From a virus, in IMG/VR virus record IMGVR_UViG_3300035523_000143, positions 1-28,075 of that record: a stretch of DNA of 28,075 bases. One strand, 5' to 3'. The notes beneath the pieces were generated by a model, which was given only the letters and a program-made list of their open reading frames with translations, had not been told where the DNA came from and did not search any database. Made by a program: the position numbers and the translations under genes. The number at the start of each line of letters is the position of its first letter. Position 1 is the first letter of the stretch. Shown piece by piece: positions 21,913-28,075 of this stretch.

Positions 21913-22551
21913 TTGTGGGTGTCGACGGACCTGAGGGTTTGGCTACCGTCCGATCCCAGCTTCATCGCGCGTGACTGCCAGATCAACGACCGCTGTTACC
22001 GGCGGATCGATCCGGACTACTTCGCCTGGCTAAGGCTCCGGGTGCATGCCGTAAAGAATGCTGTCGATGCCGATCGCGTCTCCAAGGACTCCTTCGACGA
22101 GTTGCGATTGCGGTTCAACGCCATGCAGGAGCAGGCAATCGCGATCTTCGGCCCTGAAACGCTGCTCGATGCAATCCGCCGTCTCGATCTCGACGGATAT
22201 CGCCCACCGCTGCCCGAGGAATGGGAGCCGACAAGGACTCCGGCTGTGCCCGTTCAACGCCGCGTTGAATCCGAACGCCTGGCGCGTGCCCGGGTGCTGG
22301 TTGATGCGATTCGAGACCAAGCTCTCGCGCTTGACTGGTCGGAGAGCCGGTTGTACGCGTGTGATGGATACGGCCACCATCCCATCCGGGCTGACTATGG
22401 GCTCGTCTGCTACATCGGTGCCGATCAGCGGATTGGCGAGGTCACCCGGCAGTCCATCGAGTTGATCGGTCCGCCTCCGAGGGAAACGCGCACGCACTTC
22501 TACAACCCCGACGTCGAGCAGCCGTGGATCAGGAGATCAACTTCGGGGTAG
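21913..22551 (+). CDS. Unknown protein after the repeat array
   Basis: Protein of about 212 aa from TTG 21913. The frame is open from ATG 21820, but the added residues simply translate the GTCCCCGC repeats, so a start after them (TTG 21913 or GTG 21919) is more likely. No convincing ribosome site is present. Features are helical: DPDYFAWLRLRVHAVKNAVD, EQAIAIFGPETLLDAIRRL and VESERLARARVLVDAIRDQALALDWSE, then a beta-rich end (DYGLVCYIGADQRIGEVTRQSIELI). The family is not recognised. As neighbour of the array it could be a binding protein for it, but no DNA-binding motif is clear. It is convergent with the next gene, with a gap of 3 bases. Confidence 0.65.
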   Translation: MWVSTDLRVWLPSDPSFIARDCQINDRCYRRIDPDYFAWLRLRVHAVKNAVDADRVSKDSFDELRLRFNAMQEQAIAIFGPETLLDAIRRLDLDGYRPPLPEEWEPTRTPAVPVQRRVESERLARARVLVDAIRDQALALDWSESRLYACDGYGHHPIRADYGLVCYIGADQRIGEVTRQSIELIGPPPRETRTHFYNPDVEQPWIRRSTSG

Positions 22552-22554
22552 AAG

Positions 22555-23673
22555 TCACGCTTCCAGTGCAGTAATGACTTGTTTAATAACCGCTCGCCTA
22601 TGGCGCTCGGTTTGCCACTGCCGATGATACAGGTCAGCCAACACCGCGAAAGTCTTCAAATTCGTCGATGTCGCGCGCTTTTGCGTCTCCTCGAAAGTCG
22701 CTCGACGCATATCACCAGAGTCTCGTTCGCCGATTGCGAGGCGTAAGACTCGTGCGGTCTCCAGTCGTTGTTCTCGAGGAACCTGATTGCGTTCAACGAA
22801 TTCCTTCACCTTCATCAAGTCTTCGACACTGGCACGCAAACTCGCATCTTGGTCCATGTACCAATCGACAAAGTGTTCAGCTTCGAAAGCCTGAAGGCAA
22901 CAGCGATCGAGTTCTGCAGCGAGTGCTGAGTCTCCGGATCCAGCGACATTCTCAAGCATCCAGAGGGCGTGGGGGAGCGTATCGGCTGTTGTCAGATTTA
23001 GCTGCACCATCTCTCGGCCGATTCGATCAACTACCCGACGATTCATTTTCATTTCATCGTGAGGAACGCCCATAGCTGGACCATCCAAGAGCGTCAGGTA
23101 TTCCAACTCAGAATCCTTGCGTCGCACAACCCGGACTGCGGAATCGGTCACATTCGACAGAGCGACAGAATCGATTAACGCCCCCGGAACGACCTTGTTA
23201 GGTTCAACACCCGGCAACAGGTCAACACCCACTGATCGATATGCATCCACGACAAGCTGCGAACAGAACAAAGCGGATCCCGAATCCGGTCCCTTGACCG
23301 GCAGCGGAGACGCAAGGGCTCCTTTCACCGAGTACGCGCGACCGTAGAACGACTCGGCATAATCGGCGACACTCAGCCCAAACGAATCGACATGACTGAT
23401 GCCTGGCTTCAAACGCAAGACAGCCAGCGACTCGATGGTAGGAGAACACGTCATGCTAACCAGCGCCCGAGTAATTCCCGTCGGCTGGGCCTCGATCAAC
23501 ATATCCGGTCGGGTACAGATGGCCGCATGGCTGAAAGGAGACCTTGTCACGGTACGAATAGTCCAGCTGGTCCAGCGGTCGCCGGTGGTAAGGACGATAT
23601 CACCTTCAAACACCTTGCCCGGATCGAGCACATAGAGCGCGTCATCGTTTTCGATTAAAGTCATTCGGTTCAT
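22555..23673 (-). CDS. YiiX-like permuted NlpC/P60 papain-fold enzyme (moron)
   Basis: Protein of 372 aa. The first 165 residues show the circularly permuted NlpC/P60 (YiiX/YebB-like, LRAT-related) motifs: GDIVLTTGDRW, SPFSHAAIC with His49, MLIEAQPTGI with Glu61, and SALFCSQLVVDAYRSVGV with catalytic Cys137. Members are thiol hydrolases acting on amide or ester bonds, often of unknown substrate. The C-terminal 200 residues are helical and unassigned. There is no signal peptide. It is the only minus-strand gene inside the phage operons and is probably an accessory 'moron' expressed in the lysogen. ATG 23673 is preferred, with ATG 23664 possible. A role in defence, toxicity or host alteration is open. 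Confidence 0.75.
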   Translation of the reverse strand: MNRMTLIENDDALYVLDPGKVFEGDIVLTTGDRWTSWTIRTVTRSPFSHAAICTRPDMLIEAQPTGITRALVSMTCSPTIESLAVLRLKPGISHVDSFGLSVADYAESFYGRAYSVKGALASPLPVKGPDSGSALFCSQLVVDAYRSVGVDLLPGVEPNKVVPGALIDSVALSNVTDSAVRVVRRKDSELEYLTLLDGPAMGVPHDEMKMNRRVVDRIGREMVQLNLTTADTLPHALWMLENVAGSGDSALAAELDRCCLQAFEAEHFVDWYMDQDASLRASVEDLMKVKEFVERNQVPREQRLETARVLRLAIGERDSGDMRRATFEETQKRATSTNLKTFAVLADLYHRQWQTERHRRAVIKQVITALEA

Positions 23674-23725
23674 TCTCGCAATAGGACGGCTTTCGAATCC
23701 AGCCACCAGAAACCAGTTGGAGAGG

Positions 23726-23755
23726 TTTACGCTTTTCGTGTTCCTCGCGTATATT
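23726..23755 (+). promoter_or_regulatory. Candidate promoter for the small genes before the terminase
   Basis: TTTACG (23726-23731) and TATATT (23750-23755) with an 18-base spacer read like a sigma-70 promoter. They lie in an A/T-rich pocket about 130 bases before ATG 23886, just upstream (in the opposite direction) of the permuted NlpC/P60 gene. It could serve the late plus-strand genes. Confidence 0.35.
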
Positions 23756-23885
23756 TACATTGAAGGCGCAGTTCGACAGGCGAGCGCTGGGCGCACCCTC
23801 CAAAGGACTTCCCCACAAGTAGCATCGAGAGACGGGACTCTCATAAAACTCCTTCCCTTCCTTGACGTACCCGAAGTGTGCCCAA

Positions 23886-24221
23886 ATGCAGCGTGACGAG
23901 CAAATCCCCTACTACGCCCCCGATGGAAGGTCGCTGGGCTTCCGCTCAGTCGATGCGGCAAAGCGCCTGATCGAAGGCGGCTTCGTGAAGCCATCGTTCG
24001 GACGCAAGGGTCATCTGAAGGCCATCTGGCTGCAGCGGGAGGACGGTAGCAGCCCGGTTGAAACGCATGCCCGCGCCGGCACACGGTACAGCTTCATCGA
24101 AAACCTCGATGCCGGCCGTTGCTGGAAACTCCGCCGGTTGGATCGTCGCGACGAGCACGGCGTGTTCGTGAGCACTCGCGGCGTGTTCCTCCAGGTCGTG
24201 ACGGACTGCCTCACGTCATGA
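23886..24221 (+). CDS. Unknown small basic protein
   Basis: Protein of 111 aa. It begins MQRDEQIPYYAPDGRSLGFRSVDAAKRLIEGGFVKPSFGRKGHLKAIWLQ, then has RYSFIENLDAGRCWKLRRLDRRDE. The compact start (YYAPDGRSLGFRSVDAAKRLIEGG) recurs in phage hypotheticals as I recall, but I cannot name a family. No metal, nuclease or membrane motif is seen. ATG 23886 was preferred over a TTG at 23862. Neither has a strong ribosome site. Its stop overlaps an ATG (ATGA) of a following small frame. Confidence 0.6.
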   Translation: MQRDEQIPYYAPDGRSLGFRSVDAAKRLIEGGFVKPSFGRKGHLKAIWLQREDGSSPVETHARAGTRYSFIENLDAGRCWKLRRLDRRDEHGVFVSTRGVFLQVVTDCLTS

Positions 24222-24394
24222 AATGGCGGCGGGCGAAGAACGCCGGGCGGTTCATCGCATGGCGGCGAGGGGCGTTCCGAGTTGCGAAAGTGACCGTACC
24301 TTCCACAGGCAATCAGCGGTCCATTGATCCCCCGTTGGGTCCTCCCTCGCCGAGAACAGCGGCGGGTAGAAGGATGGCACGCTTTGGCCACTGA
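24218..24394 (+). CDS. Possible small basic protein, ATGA-coupled
   Basis: Frame of 58 codons whose ATG overlaps the previous stop (ATGA). It has a strongly basic start (MKWRRAKNAGRFIAWRRGAFRVAKV) and a Pro/Arg-rich end. The coupling favours a real gene, but the composition is also what random GC-rich DNA gives, and no family is recognised. Confidence 0.35.
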   Translation: MKWRRAKNAGRFIAWRRGAFRVAKVTVPSTGNQRSIDPPLGPPSPRTAAGRRMARFGH

Positions 24395-24407
24395 AACGCG
24401 AAAAATA

Positions 24408-24437
24408 GTGGTCCACAGTGGTCAACGCAGGTCAACA
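24408..24437. repeat. Three 10-bp repeats (GTGGTCMAC-like) before the small terminase
   Basis: GTGGTCCACA, GTGGTCAACG and CAGGTCAACA follow each other without gaps, so GGTCMAC recurs every 10 bp. They end 8 bases before GTG 24446, covering the ribosome-site region of the terminase gene. They may be an operator or a terminase-binding (cos/pac-like) element, as Nu1-type proteins bind repeats near their own genes. Confidence 0.5.
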
Positions 24438-24445
24438 GGAGCAGC

Positions 24446-24967
24446 GTGAGCCAGACACCGGGCCTGATGACCCAGGCCGAGTACGCCCGCCACCGGAACG
24501 TCAACCGCTCCTACATTAACCGGTTGGCAAAGCGCGGCATCCTCGTGCTGCGCGGGCGGCTGGTCGACGTGGCTGCCAGCGACGCGGTGCTCGACGACAA
24601 GCCGATCGATGTCGAGCCACACGAGTCGGCGCCAGGACCGCAATCGCGGCCGGCCCAGGAATCGCTTGGCGGCCCGGCTGGTTCGAGTTTCGCTCAGGCA
24701 CGCACCGCCGAGATGGTGTTCCGTGCGCGGCTGCGGAAGCTGGAGTTCGAGACCAAAAGCGGGAAGTTCCTGCCGTCCGATGACGTCAAGGTGAAGTGGT
24801 ACACGATGGCGCGGCAGATCCGGGACAAGCTGCTGGCGTTGCCGGCGAAGTTGGCTCCGCAGTTGGCGGCGCTGAGTGAGGCGCGGGAGATTCGCGATCT
24901 GCTCGATGCTGAGATCGTCGCGATTCTGAAGTCGCTTCAAGAGGAGATCCGTTATCAGCGTTCTTGA
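24446..24967 (+). CDS. Terminase small subunit, Nu1-like
   Basis: Protein of 173 aa. The N-terminus is a winged-helix HTH of the Nu1 type: LMTQAEYARHRNVNRSYINRLAKRGILVLRGRLVDVAASDAVLDD (about 7-51). A linker follows, and a helical C-terminus: AEMVFRARLRKLEFETKSGKFLP, DDVKVKWYTMARQIRDKLLALPAKLAPQLA and REIRDLLDAEIVAILKSLQEEI. It would recognise the packaging site and hand DNA to the large subunit. GTG 24446 has AGGAG 4 bases upstream. It overlaps the proposed start of the large subunit. Confidence 0.85.
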   Translation: MSQTPGLMTQAEYARHRNVNRSYINRLAKRGILVLRGRLVDVAASDAVLDDKPIDVEPHESAPGPQSRPAQESLGGPAGSSFAQARTAEMVFRARLRKLEFETKSGKFLPSDDVKVKWYTMARQIRDKLLALPAKLAPQLAALSEAREIRDLLDAEIVAILKSLQEEIRYQRS

Positions 24968-26807
24968 AGAATGCGTCGATCAGCTGGTCGCCGCCTTCGA
25001 GCCTCCTCCTCGGCAGACCGTCTCGGAGTGGGCAGATCGGAACCGCCGCTTGTCGCCGGAGGCCTCGGCCGAGGCCGGTGAGTGGCGGACCGACCGGGCG
25101 CCCTACCAGAAGGCGCTCCTCGACGCGCTGACTCCGAACAGCCCGTACGAGCGGGTCGTGTTCATGTCGTCGAGCCAGGTCGGCAAGACCGAGTGCCTCA
25201 ACTCGTTCGTCGGCTACGTGATCGATCAGGATCCGGGCCCAGTGCTGGTGGTGCAGCCGCGCGTGGAAGACGGCGAGTCCTGGAGCAAGGACCGCCTGGC
25301 TCCGATGCTGCGGGACACGCCGTGCCTGCGTGGAAAGGTGGCAGACGTCCGCAGCCGGGACTCGAACAACCGGATCCTGCACAAGCGGTTTCAGGGCGGC
25401 AGCATCACGATCGCTGGAGCGAACAGCCCGGCAGGACTGGCGATGCGGCCGATCCGGTACGTGCTGCTCGACGAGGTGGATCGGTACCCGCCGTCAGCGG
25501 GAACCGAAGGCGATCCGATCAGCCTGGCGGTCAAGCGTTCGACGACTTGGTGGAACCGGAAGATCCTGTTGGTCTCGACGCCGACCGTCAAGGGCGCCAG
25601 CCGGATCGAGTCCTGGTGGCTGCGCAGCAACCAGTCGAGTTACTGGGTTCCGTGCCCGGAGTGCCATGGCTTCCAGGTGTTGGTCTGGCCGAACCTGATC
25701 TGGCCGAAGGACCACCCGGAAGAGGCGAAGTATCGATGCGTGCATTGCGAGCGGCTGTTTGAGTCGTACCGCAAGCCGTGGATGTTGGCGCACGGCGAAT
25801 GGCGCTCGGCGAATCCGAAGTCGAAGATCGCCGGCTTCTGGATCAACCAGTTGTACTCGGCCTGGAAGGAATGGCCGGAGACAGCGATCGAGGGAGTGGA
25901 GGCTCGGCACGGTGGTCCGGAGACCTGGCGCGCGTTCATCAACACCGCGCTCGGCGAACTGTGGGACGACGAGGCGGAGACGAGCGTCGACATCGCGACG
26001 CTCCTGGCGCGGCGAGAGGATTACGGGCCGCGGCTCCCCGCGGGCGTTTGCCTGCTGACCGCTGGCGTGGACGTGCAGGTCGATCGCGCCGAGGTGGAAT
26101 TGGTTGGCTGGGGCAAGGGTGAAGAGTCGTGGTCGGTTGAGTACCGGGTGTTTCCGGGCGACCCGAGCGCACCGGAGTTGTGGCGGGCGCTGGATGAGTA
26201 TCTCGGTCGGCAGTGGTTGCACGAGTATGGCATCTTGCTTCCAATCGCGGCTGCCGGGATCGACTCGGGCTTCCACACCCAGCAGGTTTATGACTTCTGC
26301 CGTGTCCGGTATCACCGGCGAATCTTCGCGCTGAAGGGTAAGGCCGGGCATCTCCCCGTGTGGCCGAAGAAGCCGACGCGGAACACGATCAACCGGACGC
26401 CCATGTGGATCGTCGGCGTCGATAGCGCCAAGAGCGTCATCTACGGGCGCCTGAAGATCGAGCAGCCGTCGACGGGCTACTGCCACTTCCCGGCGGAGCG
26501 CACGCGCGAGTGGTTTGAACAACTGCTCTCCGAAACGCTCGTGACCTCATATTCGCGAGGCGTGCCAGTGCGTGAGTGGAGGCCGAAGAAAGGTGTGCGG
26601 ACGGAAGTGTTGGACGCGCGGGTGTATGCCTACGCCGCGCTCTGCGGGTTGGTCTCGATGGGGCTGCGCGTGGACATGGAAGCGGAGCGCGTCGCGGCAC
26701 TGCGCCCGACAGGCGACGCCGGCGTGCGCGCCGAAGGCGGCAATCGCGGATCCGGCCGGACAGTCTTGAGAAGCCGGTGGCTCGATTCCGGGCGCCCGGG
26801 TTTGTGA
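24954..26807 (+). CDS. Terminase large subunit, GpA family
   Basis: DNA-packaging ATPase/nuclease (617 codons from this start). The family N-terminus PPPRQTVSEWADRNRRLSPE is in frame before the first usual start codon (TTG 25050). No ATG, GTG or TTG exists between the in-frame stop at 24927 and 25050. ATC at 24954, with GAGGAG 7 bases before it, would restore it, so a rare start is proposed; TTG 25050 is the fallback. Numbered from 24954: Walker A SSQVGKT (73-79), Walker B VLLDEVD (170-176), zinc-like Cys234/237/262/265, then GVDVQVD and GIDSGF nuclease motifs. It is the lambda-GpA type, which goes with cos or headful packaging. Confidence 0.9.
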   Translation: MSVLEECVDQLVAAFEPPPRQTVSEWADRNRRLSPEASAEAGEWRTDRAPYQKALLDALTPNSPYERVVFMSSSQVGKTECLNSFVGYVIDQDPGPVLVVQPRVEDGESWSKDRLAPMLRDTPCLRGKVADVRSRDSNNRILHKRFQGGSITIAGANSPAGLAMRPIRYVLLDEVDRYPPSAGTEGDPISLAVKRSTTWWNRKILLVSTPTVKGASRIESWWLRSNQSSYWVPCPECHGFQVLVWPNLIWPKDHPEEAKYRCVHCERLFESYRKPWMLAHGEWRSANPKSKIAGFWINQLYSAWKEWPETAIEGVEARHGGPETWRAFINTALGELWDDEAETSVDIATLLARREDYGPRLPAGVCLLTAGVDVQVDRAEVELVGWGKGEESWSVEYRVFPGDPSAPELWRALDEYLGRQWLHEYGILLPIAAAGIDSGFHTQQVYDFCRVRYHRRIFALKGKAGHLPVWPKKPTRNTINRTPMWIVGVDSAKSVIYGRLKIEQPSTGYCHFPAERTREWFEQLLSETLVTSYSRGVPVREWRPKKGVRTEVLDARVYAYAALCGLVSMGLRVDMEAERVAALRPTGDAGVRAEGGNRGSGRTVLRSRWLDSGRPGL

Positions 26808-26820
26808 GCGGAGGTTCTTT

Positions 26821-27180
26821 GTGGCTGATTCAGCATCGTTGCAGGCGCGGTCGTTTGGAAAGATCGCGGTGCCAACTCCCGGCACCCCGGTACGCTTGAC
26901 GTCGGACCAGGCGCTGCGCGTGAGCCGCCTGCGATTCGCTCCACTGATTGGCGAAGTCGGGCGCGTCTTCGTGGGCGTGGCCGGCATGAACAGGGCCAAC
27001 GGAACCGGCGTCATCAAGGAGTTCTGGCCAACTGGCGCAGGCGGCGGCGTCGCGGACGAGTTGGTCATCGACTCGCCTGCTGGCGAGCTGCGGCCCGCCG
27101 ACTATTACATCGACGCCAACACGGCCGGCGAGGGTTTGATCGTTGCCTACTGGATCTGGGTCCCATCCTTCAACAGCTAA
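26821..27180 (+). CDS. Small unknown protein after the terminase
   Basis: Protein of 119 aa. GTG 26821 has GGAGG 5 bases upstream. The sequence is beta-rich and Gly-rich (RLRFAPLIGEVGRVFVGVAGMNRANGTGVIKEFWPTGAGGGVADELVI, then EGLIVAYWIWVPSF), with no cysteines and no signal. By position between the large terminase and later head genes it could be a minor capsid or decoration-like protein. That is a positional guess only. Confidence 0.7.
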   Translation: MADSASLQARSFGKIAVPTPGTPVRLTSDQALRVSRLRFAPLIGEVGRVFVGVAGMNRANGTGVIKEFWPTGAGGGVADELVIDSPAGELRPADYYIDANTAGEGLIVAYWIWVPSFNS

Positions 27181-27184
27181 TCCC

Positions 27185-28075
27185 GTGGCGCTTTCGATGG
27201 TGAACCGTATCGAGTTGTGGCCCGTGGAGCGGCTGGTCCCTTACGAACGGAACGCGCGGACGCACTCCGAGACGCAGGTTGCGCAGATCGCGGCGAGCAT
27301 TGTGGAGTTCGGGTTCAACGCTCCGATCCTGGTGGATTCGAATGCCGGAATCATCGCCGGCCACGGGCGGCTGATGGCGGCTCGCAAGCTGGGCTTGGCT
27401 GAGGTCCCGGTCATCGTCCTAAACCATCTGAGCGAAACGCAGAAGCGCGCCTACATCATCGCGGACAACAAGCTCACAGAGTTGGGCGGCTGGGATGCGG
27501 AGGTGCTGAGCCTGGAACTGAAGGACCTGCAGGGCGCTGAGTTTGATCTTGATCTGCTCGGCTTCAGCGACCGGGAGATCGAGGCTCTGATCGGTGAGAC
27601 AGCGCCGGACCAGGAGGCCAGAGACGCCGGCGAAGACGCGGTGCCAGAGGCGCCTGCCGAGCCCATCACGCGGCCCGGCGACATCTGGGTCATCGGGCGG
27701 CACCGACTCGTTTGCGGCGACTGCCGGGAACTCTCGACGGTGGCGCGACTGCTGGACGGGGCGAAGGCGAGCCTGGTGATCACCTCACCTCCGTATGCGA
27801 CGCAGCGGGAGTACGACCCGGCGAGCGGTTTCAAACCAGTGGCGCCGGAGGACTACGTGGAGTGGTACCGCGCGGTGGCCGCGACCATAGCGGCCGTGCT
27901 TGCGCCAGATGGCTCCTACCTCCTGAACATCAAGGAGCACGCCGCGGATGGCGAACGCCACCTGTACGTGAAGGACTTGGTCATTGCCCACAAACGGCAG
28001 TGGGGCTGGCGGTTCGTGGATGAGTTCTGCTGGCGCAAGACCGACAACGGTGTGCCGGGTGGCTGGGGCAACCGC
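27185..28075 (+). CDS. ParB-domain DNA methyltransferase (3' end outside window)
   Basis: Partial gene; 297 codons are visible with no stop. Residues about 8-100 form a ParB/Srx-type domain (VERLVPYERNARTHSETQVAQIAASIVEFGFNAPILVD, GIIAGHGR at 55-62, DNKLTELGGWD). Residues from about 165 form an N4/N6 methyltransferase of the phage beta type: GDIWVIGRHRLVCGDCRE, then TSPPYA (Ser201-Pro-Pro-Tyr204), then the AdoMet-binding part LAPDGSYLLNIKEH. ParB-Mtase fusions are common in phages and modify phage DNA, probably against host restriction. Start GTG 27185 (or ATG 27197) has no strong ribosome site. It is independent of the 5mC methyltransferase. Confidence 0.9.
   Translation, partial: MALSMVNRIELWPVERLVPYERNARTHSETQVAQIAASIVEFGFNAPILVDSNAGIIAGHGRLMAARKLGLAEVPVIVLNHLSETQKRAYIIADNKLTELGGWDAEVLSLELKDLQGAEFDLDLLGFSDREIEALIGETAPDQEARDAGEDAVPEAPAEPITRPGDIWVIGRHRLVCGDCRELSTVARLLDGAKASLVITSPPYATQREYDPASGFKPVAPEDYVEWYRAVAATIAAVLAPDGSYLLNIKEHAADGERHLYVKDLVIAHKRQWGWRFVDEFCWRKTDNGVPGGWGNR

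Noticed and set aside
25494-26522. Minus-strand open frame of 342 codons
   Set aside because: Antisense to the large terminase, Arg/Leu-rich composition, no motif.
1-28075. tRNA or integration site (att)
   Set aside because: No tRNA-like cloverleaf was noticed by eye, and one end of the element is outside the window, so att core repeats cannot be tested.

Overview
This is a GC-rich window with tightly packed, overlapping genes. It reads as a temperate tailed phage (prophage), or a phage-derived island, that carries a large restriction/defence cargo. There are no rRNA, tRNA or housekeeping genes, so the host is uncertain. High GC plus the gene set DUF2924 / large serine recombinase / small HTH protein suggests a soil bacterium such as an Acidobacteriota (Solibacter-like) or an alphaproteobacterium. 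That is inference only.

Layout. (1) 40-2553, plus strand: an overlapping integration module of a DUF2924 protein, a large serine recombinase and a small DNA-binding protein. (2) 2588-10778, minus strand: a compact seven-gene operon read right to left. It holds a ribbon-helix-helix regulator, a 5-methylcytosine DNA methyltransferase, a MORC-like GHKL ATPase with several zinc ribbons including a RanBP2-type finger, an SF2 helicase with an Mrr-type nuclease domain, a 251-aa protein of unknown function, a helix-hairpin-helix DNA glycosylase with a thymine-glycosylase-type active site, and a restriction endonuclease of the Cfr10I/Bse634I (RCCGGY) family. This is the most interesting part of the window. 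It joins a classical type II R-M pair and its deamination-repair partner to a MORC/helicase-nuclease pair. (3) 10779-11003: a divergent control region with a 10-bp-period direct repeat. (4) 11004-21579, plus strand: the early region, with two unknown proteins, an excisionase-like HTH protein, a small unknown protein, a sigma-70-like factor, a Cas4/RecB-type nuclease, a Sak4-like ATPase, a DUF669 protein, an ERCC4 nuclease, a RecD2-like helicase and a CHC2-TOPRIM-ATPase primase/helicase. Most are coupled by 4-20 base overlaps. (5) 21580-21912: a non-coding segment with twelve copies of GTCCCCGC on both strands, a candidate replication origin or regulator array. (6) 21913-24394: an unknown protein, an oppositely oriented YiiX-like permuted NlpC/P60 peptidase (a 'moron'), and two small genes. 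(7) 24446-28075: the packaging region, with a Nu1-like small terminase, a GpA-type large terminase, a small unknown protein and a ParB-domain/DNA methyltransferase cut by the window end.

How the parts fit: the recombinase integrates the element. The early genes replicate and recombine its DNA, probably with a host polymerase because none is encoded here. The terminases package it. The R-M/MORC operon sits between integrase and early genes on the opposite strand, where temperate phages often carry lysogeny and defence cargo, and would protect the lysogen from competing DNA.
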